Assembly: GCA_016187725.1 (NCBI GenBank)
Contig: JACPJE010000231.1
Location: forward strand, 1-35,819
Source of the DNA: Candidatus Latescibacterota bacterium
GTDB taxonomy: Bacteria > Latescibacterota > UBA2968 > UBA8231
Direction of reading: 5' to 3'
DNA length: 35,819 nucleotides
Every line of letters begins with the position of its first letter. Position 1 is the first letter of the stretch. Both the position numbers and the translations under genes were made by a program. The notes beneath the pieces were generated by a model. It was not told the origin of the DNA, searched no databases, and saw nothing but the letters and a program-made list of their open reading frames with translations. This document shows positions 8,257 through 16,263 of the stretch, in pieces.

Positions 8257-9201
8257 TCACTTGGCAGGCGGGTGTGCCCGCAGAAAGTCCTCGGCCTGGC
8301 TGCGGGTGAAGACCCCGGTGGTGCATCCCAGTTTGGTGCAAGCCGAGGCCCCCACCGCGCTGGCCAGGCGCAGGCACTCGCCCAACTCCCAGCCGCGCAG
8401 CAGGCCAGCGATCAGCCCGGCGGCAAAGGCATCCCCCGCTCCCGAGCCGTCGACCACGGGCAGGGGGAAGGCCGGCAGCTCCAGAACCTGGCCGGGGCGG
8501 GCCAGCAGCGCCCCTTTCTCGCCCTGGGTGATGATGGCCGTGCCGCAGCCGGCCCGCAGCAGATATTCGGCCTGGGCCCGGGGTTCCCGCTCCCCGGTGA
8601 GCAACTGCGCCTCGTAGTCGTTAGGCGTGATAAAATCGACCTCCGGCAACACCGCCGCCAGCGCCTCCCATGCTCCACCGCCCTGGGTCACCACCACGTC
8701 CAGCACCGTCCGCACCCCCCGGCCCCGGGTAAAGGCCAGCAACTCCCGGAACGCCCCGGGATCAAAACTAGGCAGAATCAGATACCCTCCCACGTAGAAC
8801 ACCTCAGCCCCGGCCACCTGCTCGCGGGAAATGTCCTCCACCCGGAAATCCGCGTTGGCGCCAAAGGTGTGGATGTAGCGCCGGTCGTCGCCGCTGACCG
8901 GCAGGATCACCGTCTCCGAAGTCCCCAGCCGCTCCGAGCGCCGCAGCCCGGATGTGTCCACCCCCTTGACCTTGAGGTCCTGTTCGACGAAATTCCCGGA
9001 GGCGTCGCGGCCCACCTTGCCCACCACCCCCGCCCTCACCCCGAGCTTGCCTAGACAAGTGGCGGTGTTGGCGGCGCAGCCCCCCGAGTCGTGCCAGAAA
9101 TCCCCGGTGGCCATCAGCTCTCCCGCCGCCGGCAGCCTGGGCAGGGGCGGGACAAAGGTGTCGGCCACCAGCACCCCGGCGCAGACGACCTCGACGCTCA
9201 T
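8257..9201 (-). CDS. PfkB-family carbohydrate kinase
   Basis: The 314-residue ribokinase-fold enzyme shows the N-terminal Gly-Gly signature SGGCAANTATCLGKLG (about 39-54) and the C-terminal anion-hole/catalytic motif DGSGAGDAFAAG, with catalytic Asp257. The substrate contacts TPNDYEA (about 192-198) and TQGEKGA are also present. PfkB enzymes phosphorylate fructose, tagatose, ribose, 2-keto-3-deoxygluconate and similar sugars, and sequence does not settle which. In this operon, between an alpha-mannosidase and an aldolase, a ketose or ketose-phosphate is a reasonable guess. ATG 9201 overlaps the mannosidase TGA by four bases. Confidence 0.9.
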   Translation of the reverse strand: MSVEVVCAGVLVADTFVPPLPRLPAAGELMATGDFWHDSGGCAANTATCLGKLGVRAGVVGKVGRDASGNFVEQDLKVKGVDTSGLRRSERLGTSETVILPVSGDDRRYIHTFGANADFRVEDISREQVAGAEVFYVGGYLILPSFDPGAFRELLAFTRGRGVRTVLDVVVTQGGGAWEALAAVLPEVDFITPNDYEAQLLTGEREPRAQAEYLLRAGCGTAIITQGEKGALLARPGQVLELPAFPLPVVDGSGAGDAFAAGLIAGLLRGWELGECLRLASAVGASACTKLGCTTGVFTRSQAEDFLRAHPPAK

Positions 9202-11753
9202 CTCAAGCCTCCGGGGCGCAGCACCACCCTGAAGGTCTTGATCTCGAAGGGGCCGATATCGAAAGTCAGGGTCTGGTTGCCGGGGGTGCAGCTGATTGAC
9301 CGCGCCTCCTTCTCGATCAGATTGGTCTCGGCGGCCTCTTCCAGTGGGAAGGCGAAACGCAGCTGCGCCCCGGCCTGGGCCCGGCCCTCGGTCTCGTACA
9401 CCCGGACCACCGTGCCCTGGGACGTATCGCGCACCGCCGACACCGCCAGGCTCTCCCCGCTGAGCTCGACCAGGCTGAAGCGCTGGGGCAGGCGGCCGGA
9501 GTGTTTGGTCGTCTTGAGGCCCAGCAAAGGCCGGTTGAACTCCATGCCCTGGCGGCTGATCTTCGCCTGCCGCCAATCCCCCTGGCGCGGGACTAGCGCG
9601 TAGTCGAACTGGTGGGTGACGCCCAGTTCGTACCCGTCGGTGGTCTTGGTGCTCCGGTTGAAGCCGCCCACCTCCCCGTACCCCTCCTTCAGCGCCGTGG
9701 CCTTGAGCAGGGAGAGCAACATCACCCCGCCTTCCACGTTGTTGCCGGGCAAACCGCGATTCAACACCGAGATGCCCTGCTGTCCGTCTCCGTAGTCCAT
9801 CCAGTTCTGGGCCGGGAACTCCCCGGCGGGCCGCTCGATGGCCCCGAAGGGGATCTCCTGGGTGATGGTGCCCTGAGGCAGGCTGGTGGGCAGGGCCATG
9901 CGGTAGCGCACCCGCTCCTCCTCGTTGATCAGGGTGGTGTGGACGTCGATGCGGGGCAGGCCGGCATAGAGCCGCACCCGGGTGGCAAAGAAGCCCCGGC
10001 CAAAGGCGAAATTCACGTTGTAGTCCATCCGGGCCTGCCCCCGGCTCACCCGCCCATCCCCACCGTAGTGGTGGGAGAAGGCCGCGCGGCTGTCCCCCTC
10101 GTCTGGCAGGGGGTGGGGGCGGTTCATGGGGTACAGGGCATCGCCTTTGCAGTGGCCGTTGTACTCCCAGAAATTGCCGTTGTCCAATTCGCGGACGATG
10201 GTGTTGCCATATGGCCGGACCGGGTCGATCACCTCCCAGCCGCTGCGCTTGTCGCGCAGACTGCGGATGGCCCCGTTCCACGAGTCGATCTCCAGACGGA
10301 AGAACTCGTTCTCCAGCACGTCGAGGTGCACGTCGGCGGTGATGAAGGTCACCTGGTTGGTGCGCAGCGCCGACTCGGCCGGCAGGGCGGCGGCGGGGAA
10401 GGCCCGGTACACCTCGTACCCCAGGGCCGGCACCTCGCGGGCCACGAAGAGCACCGTGGCCCGCTTGATGCCGCCACTCTCGTACCGCTCGCAGGCCACC
10501 AGATCGCTGGCCATGGGCCGGCCCACGCTGTCGCGCACCTCGACCTCGAAGACCTCCTGCTCGGTAAAACCGATGCGGAACTCCACCACATCGTCTCGGT
10601 TCCAGCTCAGCGGGTTGAAAACCACCAATGGGATACCCTCCCCGCTGGTGTCGATCTGGCCGACGAGGTGTTCCAGAGACTGGTCGAGGCACTGGTTGGC
10701 CCAGGCCCCGGCCGCCTTGTACCGGTCGATGGTGTTGTGGTACACCTTGTCCACGTGGGAGCCGCAGATGATGTCGTGGAACTGGTTGAAGAGCACCCCT
10801 TCCCAGGCCTGGGCCAGGTGCGCTGCCTGGGGCCGCCCCCCCAGCAGTACCGCCAAGGCGTCGGCCAGCTCGGCGTTGACCAGGGCGGTCTCCACCTTCC
10901 GGTTCCACTGCTTGACCGCGATGCGGGCGCTGTAGCAGCCCTGGAACACCGGGTTGAGATCCTCCTCAAAAATGGGAAACTGGACGCTGCCTTTTACCAG
11001 GTCGAAGTACTCCTTGGGGGTGGCGACCCGGAATTCCACGTCGTCGTAGGTACGGTTGTACTCGGCGAAGATCCGGGTGACGTGGGGCTGGATATGGGTG
11101 AGGTCCGCGCCGCTGACCGCCAGCAGGTGCGGGGTGGCGGCGTGTTGTTTGAGCAGCTTGAGGCGCAGCTCGGCGAATTTCCTGAACTCGTGCAAATTGC
11201 CGGGGGCCGGGTAGAGCACGCAGTAGGTGCTGCGCATCCAGTGGCAGAAGAGCCGGGTCCCGTCCAGACCTTTCCACCAGTATTCGGTGGGTCCGTCGAA
11301 GTCGCCCAGGCGCTGGAAGACATTGTGGTCGAACCCGCACTTGGCCATCAACTGGGGGATCTGCGGGTGCTGCCCGAAGGTGTCCAGCAGCCAGCCGCAG
11401 CGCACCTCCACCCCCAACTCCTCCTCGCACCAGCCCTTGCCGGCGATCACCTGGCGGATGAAGGACTCGCCCGAGGGGATGTTGACGTCGGGCATGGCGT
11501 GCATGCCGCAGGTGATCTCCAGCCGCCCGGCCTGGATCATCTCCTCCAGAAAGTTCCGCTCCTCGGGGTGGGTCTTGAGAAAGGGGGCGATGTAGCAGGT
11601 CTGGTCGAGCACGAATTTGAACTGCGGGTCAGCCCGCATGGCCGCCAGGGCCCCCAGCGCCACCGAGTAGCCGATCTCGAAGGTCTCGTCCCGGGTGAGG
11701 AAAACCTCGGCGTCGTAGTGGGTGTGCGGCACGTAGTGCACCGTGAACTTCAT
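9198..11753 (-). CDS. Glycoside hydrolase family 38 alpha-mannosidase-like protein
   Basis: The 851-residue protein begins MKFTVHYVPHTHYDAEVF. The His-x-His-x-Asp set (His10, His12, Asp14) corresponds to the Zn site of GH38. The expected nucleophile Asp124 lies in GWLLDTFGQHPQIPQLM, where the family has 'W..D.FG'. The middle has NQFHDIICGSHVDKVYHNT, the GH38 linker region, and the rest is the beta-sandwich C-terminal half. It should remove alpha-mannosyl (or a related alpha-sugar) from glycans. No signal peptide is visible, so it is probably cytoplasmic and acts on imported oligosaccharides. ATG 11780 would overlap the preceding gene; ATG 11753 follows GGAGG by ten bases and opens at the conserved strand, so I prefer it. 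Confidence 0.9.
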   Translation of the reverse strand: MKFTVHYVPHTHYDAEVFLTRDETFEIGYSVALGALAAMRADPQFKFVLDQTCYIAPFLKTHPEERNFLEEMIQAGRLEITCGMHAMPDVNIPSGESFIRQVIAGKGWCEEELGVEVRCGWLLDTFGQHPQIPQLMAKCGFDHNVFQRLGDFDGPTEYWWKGLDGTRLFCHWMRSTYCVLYPAPGNLHEFRKFAELRLKLLKQHAATPHLLAVSGADLTHIQPHVTRIFAEYNRTYDDVEFRVATPKEYFDLVKGSVQFPIFEEDLNPVFQGCYSARIAVKQWNRKVETALVNAELADALAVLLGGRPQAAHLAQAWEGVLFNQFHDIICGSHVDKVYHNTIDRYKAAGAWANQCLDQSLEHLVGQIDTSGEGIPLVVFNPLSWNRDDVVEFRIGFTEQEVFEVEVRDSVGRPMASDLVACERYESGGIKRATVLFVAREVPALGYEVYRAFPAAALPAESALRTNQVTFITADVHLDVLENEFFRLEIDSWNGAIRSLRDKRSGWEVIDPVRPYGNTIVRELDNGNFWEYNGHCKGDALYPMNRPHPLPDEGDSRAAFSHHYGGDGRVSRGQARMDYNVNFAFGRGFFATRVRLYAGLPRIDVHTTLINEEERVRYRMALPTSLPQGTITQEIPFGAIERPAGEFPAQNWMDYGDGQQGISVLNRGLPGNNVEGGVMLLSLLKATALKEGYGEVGGFNRSTKTTDGYELGVTHQFDYALVPRQGDWRQAKISRQGMEFNRPLLGLKTTKHSGRLPQRFSLVELSGESLAVSAVRDTSQGTVVRVYETEGRAQAGAQLRFAFPLEEAAETNLIEKEARSISCTPGNQTLTFDIGPFEIKTFRVVLRPGGLR

Positions 11754-11772
11754 CCGCCCGCTTCCTCCATCC

Positions 11773-12603
11773 CTAGCCATAAACCTTGGCCAAGGTGCGG
11801 CTCACGGTCTCGGCCAAGCGCTCCAGATCAACGGGTTTGGCCAGGTATTCATCCGCCCCGTACATCAACCCCTTCACCTTGTCCGGGGTAGCACTCAGGG
11901 CCGTGAGCATGACGATGGGAATGCGCTCGGTCTCGGCCCGCATCTTCAACTGGCGGCAGACCTGGTACCCGTCGATCTCCGGCAGGCGCAGGTCCAAAAG
12001 GATCAGGTCGGGTTTCTCGGCCAGGGCCAGGGCCAGGGCCTCCCGCCCGTCCTGGGCAGTGGCCACCTCGTAGCGCTCGGCGAAGAATTCGCCCAGCACC
12101 TGGCGGATCTCGATTTCGTCGTCGACGATCAGCAGCTTGAGCCGGCCCCGCCGCTCGGCCTCGCCCGTGGCCAGCAGCCGGCGCTGGATCTGGGCGATGC
12201 GCTGGTTCCGCCCCGCCAGCACCCCCACCCAGACCCTGAACAGGTTCCGGCAGAACTGCTGGAAAAGCTGCCTGGGACGCGCTTCGAAGAAACCCAGCAC
12301 GGCCTCGCGCTGGATGCGCCGCAGGCGCCCGGCGGTGTTCCCCCAGATGGCCGAGCGCTCGATCTGGGGGGCCAGGATGGCCGAGGTGCCGATGGTATCC
12401 CCCACCCCCAGTTCGGCCAGGGTCACGTTGCCCACCCGGACGGCGGCCTGGCCCTCCTCCACAATGTGGATATCCCACTCGCTCCGGCCGGCGGGCAGGA
12501 TCACCTCGCCCGCGTCAAAATCCACCCTCTTGCCCAGGGCCAGAAAGGCCCGGCGCTCCGGGTCGCTGAAGCCGCGCAACAGTATCTCGATCTCGCTGGC
12601 CAT
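11773..12603 (-). CDS. Cyclic-nucleotide-binding-fold / receiver-domain response regulator
   Basis: The 276-residue protein has an N-terminal CRP-like cNMP-binding fold (about 1-150) and a C-terminal receiver domain (about 155-276). The receiver is complete: acidic pair Asp161-Asp162, phospho-acceptor Asp204 in LILLDLRLPEIDG, Thr234, and Lys256 in YLAKP. In the cNMP fold the phosphate cassette reads GTSAIL...ERSAI. The Arg is kept, but the Glu that binds the ribose in true cAMP receptors is replaced, so ligand binding is doubtful. There is no DNA-binding domain. It ends the pilus gene block and is a paralogue of the stand-alone cNMP protein at 21121-21561. A role in controlling pilus activity is inferred. 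The order (receiver at the C-terminus) is unusual. Confidence 0.85.
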   Translation of the reverse strand: MASEIEILLRGFSDPERRAFLALGKRVDFDAGEVILPAGRSEWDIHIVEEGQAAVRVGNVTLAELGVGDTIGTSAILAPQIERSAIWGNTAGRLRRIQREAVLGFFEARPRQLFQQFCRNLFRVWVGVLAGRNQRIAQIQRRLLATGEAERRGRLKLLIVDDEIEIRQVLGEFFAERYEVATAQDGREALALALAEKPDLILLDLRLPEIDGYQVCRQLKMRAETERIPIVMLTALSATPDKVKGLMYGADEYLAKPVDLERLAETVSRTLAKVYG

Positions 12604-12625
12604 GCCGCCCTCCTCTCGCGGAGCG

Positions 12626-13762
12626 CTACTCCTGCTGCCGGCGCAGGATCTCCTCCAGCGGCTCCTCCTTTTGCAGTTGCCGCTCGATGCGCTGGCGCAC
12701 GCTGGGCACGATCTCCACCTTGATCAGCACCACCAGTTCGGTCTTGCTGACCTGCTTAGAATTGTAGCCGAACAGATAGCGCAGGCCGAAAAACCAGGCC
12801 GGCAATTCCTTGAGCCAGGGCACCCCGGCCCGGGTGACGATGGTCTCGTCCCCGTACAGGCCGCCGATGGCCGTCTGCTCCTCGTCGCGCAAGAGCGCCG
12901 AGGTGCGGGCCACGGTCCGGCTGATCAGGTTGCGGACCGGGTCGATCAGGGCACTGCGCTCGGCCACCACCACCAGATCGACGAAATCGACTCCGTCCTG
13001 GGAGACGATCACCGGGGTGACGGTGAGGATGGTACCGGTGCTGAAGAATTGGGTGATGGCATTGCCGGCGTAGTCGGCGGTGGTGACCGAGAAATCCGTG
13101 CCCACCTGGATGTAGCCCTGCTTGCCGCTGCGCACCTTGATCTGGGGCCGGGCGGTGATCTCGCCCATGCTGCGCTCCTCAAAGGTCTTCAGGAGCAGAT
13201 CCACGCTCAGGGAGCGGTTGACGTTGCCTCGCGCTTCGATGGCGAACTGATCGCTCACCACCCGGCTGGCCCCCAGCTGGGCGGCGCTGGCGTCCACCCG
13301 GCCGCCGCTGAGGGTGCTCCAGTCGATGCCCAGCTCCCGCAGCGCCCGCCGGTCGGCCTGGAAGAAGACCGCCGAGATCTCCACCTCCTGGCTGTCGAGG
13401 GTGACCTCCGGGGCTGGCGGGGTTGCGGCCGGGCCTCCAGTCTGGGGCGGCACCAACTCCACGTAATTCTCCCGCGCCACCACCTGCAGGCCCTGGCCCT
13501 CGGCGATCTGCTGCAGGGCCTGGCGCCAGGGCTGGCGGTCTATATCCACCCCGATGGGCACACTCCGGCGCTGGGGGTCCACCACCACCTGGCCGGCCAC
13601 GGCATGGATCACCCGCAGGGCCTGGTCCAGGGGCATGTCCCGGCTCAGGGTGACCAGTTCCCGCTCCGGCACCGGGCCGGTGGAGGTCGGGATCTGACCC
13701 CAGGCTGCCGGGCCGGCCAGGGCGCCGGCCAGCAGATAGGCCGCAACTCTTCTAGATTTCAT
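12626..13762 (-). CDS. pilQ: Short type IV pilus secretin (PilQ-like)
   Basis: The 378-residue protein has a Sec signal peptide (MKSRRVAAYLLAGALAGPAAWG) and then an STN-like N-domain (LDQALRVIHAVAGQVVVDPQ). It ends in a secretin beta-barrel domain with the family C-terminal signature GLYGDETIVTRAGVPWLKEL, then ELVVLIKVEIVPSV. Secretins form the outer-membrane ring through which the pilus passes. Usual PilQ proteins are roughly twice this length, so the AMIN and extra N-domains are absent. ATG 13762 overlaps the preceding TGA by four bases. The order pilMN-pilOP-pilQ is canonical. Confidence 0.87.
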   Translation of the reverse strand: MKSRRVAAYLLAGALAGPAAWGQIPTSTGPVPERELVTLSRDMPLDQALRVIHAVAGQVVVDPQRRSVPIGVDIDRQPWRQALQQIAEGQGLQVVARENYVELVPPQTGGPAATPPAPEVTLDSQEVEISAVFFQADRRALRELGIDWSTLSGGRVDASAAQLGASRVVSDQFAIEARGNVNRSLSVDLLLKTFEERSMGEITARPQIKVRSGKQGYIQVGTDFSVTTADYAGNAITQFFSTGTILTVTPVIVSQDGVDFVDLVVVAERSALIDPVRNLISRTVARTSALLRDEEQTAIGGLYGDETIVTRAGVPWLKELPAWFFGLRYLFGYNSKQVSKTELVVLIKVEIVPSVRQRIERQLQKEEPLEEILRRQQE

Positions 13763-14640
13763 CGCTTGGCGTCGAACTCCGCTTTGAGGGCGACCCGCTC
13801 CTCTATCCCCCCCTTGTTGAGCACGAACCACACGCGGTTGCGCCGGATGTCGATCTGGGTCAGCCGGCCCATGAAGACCCGGTCACCTTCCCGCAGGACG
13901 TGGGGCCGCCCCTTCTTGTCGACCAGATAGGCCGTGTCGTGGGTCAGGGCCTTGACCCTGGCTCCCTCCACCTCGAAAAAGTCAGAGCGGTTCTCGGGCA
14001 GATGCTGGGTGATCAAGGGCAGAAAGGGATTGGACACTGCTTCCTCAGCCGGCGAGGGTGTCCCCGGCAGCGCCTCCTCGGCCTGACCGGGGGCGAAAAA
14101 GGCGCGCATGAACATCCTGAAGCGCACCTGCTCCCAGGCGGCGGTGTACATCCCCGAATCCGGTTCCACGTACTCGACCTCCACGTGGTCCACGGCGTAG
14201 AAATGCCGCCCGTGCTCCAGGCGCCAGATAAAGGAATGGAGCTTGGCGAAATGCCCGGTGCCCTCCAGGGCATAGCGATTGACGCTGTAGTCCTTTTCGT
14301 CCTTCTGCCCCTTGTACACCAGGTCAAAGCTCACAAACGACCCGGGGTTTTTCAGGATCTGATACAGATAGTCCAGGGTCTGCGCCGGACTATCGACGGC
14401 GGGAATCACCTGGGTCCTGGCGCTCCAGCGCTCCTCCTGGCGCTCCAGATACGCCCGCGTGGTGTCGTACAGGGCCAGCACCCCATCGGCATTGCCCAGC
14501 TCGGTCCTGAGGACCCCCTCGCGTTCCTGGAGCTTTTTGACCTTCCCCACCTGGTGCACCTGGGTCCAGTAGAATCCTCCCGCAGCCAGCACAGCCAGCA
14601 GCACGCCGAGGATCAGGGTATTGCGCCAGGCGTAGGACAT
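13759..14640 (-). CDS. PilO-PilP-like fusion protein of the pilus alignment complex
   Basis: The 293-residue protein starts with a cytoplasmic tip and one membrane helix (about residues 8-27). A coiled-coil-prone segment follows (KVKKLQEREGVLRTELGNAD), then a PilO/GspM-like ferredoxin fold (about 85-180). After a Pro/Glu-rich linker the C-terminal 70 residues (GRPHVLREGDRVFMGRLTQI onward) look like the PilP beta-domain that contacts the secretin. PilO and PilP are normally separate. Similarity is weak at sequence level, and the call rests on layout plus position between PilMN and PilQ. It overlaps pilQ by four bases. Confidence 0.7.
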   Translation of the reverse strand: MSYAWRNTLILGVLLAVLAAGGFYWTQVHQVGKVKKLQEREGVLRTELGNADGVLALYDTTRAYLERQEERWSARTQVIPAVDSPAQTLDYLYQILKNPGSFVSFDLVYKGQKDEKDYSVNRYALEGTGHFAKLHSFIWRLEHGRHFYAVDHVEVEYVEPDSGMYTAAWEQVRFRMFMRAFFAPGQAEEALPGTPSPAEEAVSNPFLPLITQHLPENRSDFFEVEGARVKALTHDTAYLVDKKGRPHVLREGDRVFMGRLTQIDIRRNRVWFVLNKGGIEERVALKAEFDAKR

Positions 14641-14643
14641 GGC

Positions 14644-16257
14644 TCAGCGCCCTGCCCCGGGCAGGACGACCGGGATGCGCATGTCGAACTGGTACACGGC
14701 CCGGCCGCGGACCTGGTCGCGCACACTGGAACGGACCAGCGTTTCCCCCAGGCGCTGGGCCAGCTCCGGCACCCGGTCCCGGTACAGCGCTTTGCCGTAC
14801 AGGGAGATGGCCTGGGAAAGGGGCAGGCCCTGCGCCTCCACGTCGCGCCGCACGTCGAGGTTGCCCTCGGCGGTGGACATCTTCTCCAGCCAGATACCCT
14901 CGGTAGCCTGAACGGCCCAGGCCACCTCGCCCAGACGCTCGGCCCAGCGCAGCCGCCGGGATTCCAGGGTATCGAGCAGGGCAAAGCGCCCTTCGTACTG
15001 GTTGATCCGGGCGTTCAGGTCATCTACCATCTTCACGTACGCGGCGTCTTCCCGCACCTGGCCTTCCAATACCTCCACGGCCAGGCCCAGTTCGTCGAGT
15101 TGCTGCTCCTGCTCCTGGGCAATCCTGCCCAACCACAGTGCCGCCGCCGCCAGCAGCGCCAAGAAGAGCAAGCCGTGCCAGGCCAGCTCAAAGGGGTTTT
15201 GCTGCTTGCGGCGCGCCCGGGGGAGAAAATTGACCGGGTACAGCCGCTTGTCCTGCGGGCTCAGGGCCTTGAGCGCCAGACCTATGGGCACGGCAAAGCC
15301 GGAGACCTGCTCCCGCTCCGCATCGTCTAGTTCTTGCAGGTCCAATTCCGGCGCCGCCAGATAGCCGACCTGGGCCTGGGGGAACTGCCCGGCGAAGAAG
15401 GGCTGGGCCTGGATGGCCTTGCACCCCCCGGCCAGGACCACCTGCCCTATTTCGGGCAGGTCGTTGTTGTCCTGCTCGTAGAGGATGCGGCTGTATACGG
15501 TCTGGAGCACCTGGGAGGAGCCCAGGCCCTCGTGGATGGGCTGGGAAAAGGCCAGGCACTCCCCCTGGCGCATGAAGATCACCCGGCTGTATTCCTCGCC
15601 CACGAACACGATGGCCATCACCTGATCCGCAGAAGGGTAGGCCATCCTGACCAGGTCCATCAGCGCCACCTCCAAAGGCTCGATGGACCTGACCCGCACC
15701 CTGCCGATGAAGGGGGTGAGGGAATCCAGGAGCCCCAGCAGTTCGAGGGGGTCCTCGTGGAGGATGGACAGCAGGCGCTGCGGGCCGGTGACGAAGAAGG
15801 CGTGGCGCTCGGCCAGGGAGAGGGCACCGGCCGAGGTCCTCCCCTTCTCGGTCTGGGCGATCAGCCGCTCCTTGAGGCGTTTGCCCTTGAGGCCAAAGCT
15901 ATCCTCGAAAGGAGTGAAGAAGACGCAGCTCTCCACCAGGGAAAAAGCCAGGCTGCAGCGTTTTACCGGAAAACGCTCGAGCAGCCGGTACAGGACCTCG
16001 GTGTTGGTCTCCGGCGGCCCGCCTTCTTCCTCGACCCCTTGGTCAGCCGGCTCCTCTGCCAGCCCCAGAATATCCCCTGGACTGGCCGGCCCCGCCGCGG
16101 CCCCCCCCTCCTGGCCCACCTCCAGCCGGCTGGCCAGCGAGGCGCTGCGCAGGCCCGCCACCACCACCTGGCGTCCCTGGCGCCGCAGATGGGCCACCAG
16201 AACCCGCTGGCCGTCCACCTGCAATCCCAGTGCTTCTCGGGCTCTAGTCCCCAGCAT
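14644..16257 (-). CDS. PilM-PilN-like fusion protein
   Basis: The 537-residue protein has a PilM-like actin fold (about 1-335). Examples are VVLAGGCKAIQAQPFF near 273-288 and FAVPIGLALKAL near 321-332, which match the GG loop and last helix of PilM. Its first 100 residues are degenerate and include a Gly/Glu-rich insertion (about 46-84). Residues 340-350 give PVNFLPRARR, the PilN 'INLLP' cytoplasmic motif. A membrane helix follows (about 357-378), then a coiled coil and a periplasmic PilN fold. In most bacteria PilM is cytoplasmic and binds this very PilN motif; here the two are one chain. It lies six bases after the Ig-repeat gene stop. Confidence 0.78.
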   Translation of the reverse strand: MLGTRAREALGLQVDGQRVLVAHLRRQGRQVVVAGLRSASLASRLEVGQEGGAAAGPASPGDILGLAEEPADQGVEEEGGPPETNTEVLYRLLERFPVKRCSLAFSLVESCVFFTPFEDSFGLKGKRLKERLIAQTEKGRTSAGALSLAERHAFFVTGPQRLLSILHEDPLELLGLLDSLTPFIGRVRVRSIEPLEVALMDLVRMAYPSADQVMAIVFVGEEYSRVIFMRQGECLAFSQPIHEGLGSSQVLQTVYSRILYEQDNNDLPEIGQVVLAGGCKAIQAQPFFAGQFPQAQVGYLAAPELDLQELDDAEREQVSGFAVPIGLALKALSPQDKRLYPVNFLPRARRKQQNPFELAWHGLLFLALLAAAALWLGRIAQEQEQQLDELGLAVEVLEGQVREDAAYVKMVDDLNARINQYEGRFALLDTLESRRLRWAERLGEVAWAVQATEGIWLEKMSTAEGNLDVRRDVEAQGLPLSQAISLYGKALYRDRVPELAQRLGETLVRSSVRDQVRGRAVYQFDMRIPVVLPGAGR

Positions 16258-16263
16258 AGGCCC

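Noticed and set aside
9612-11891. 759-codon plus frame across the mannosidase gene
   Set aside because: It is antisense to a gene with clear GH38 motifs, with low-complexity composition and no domain.
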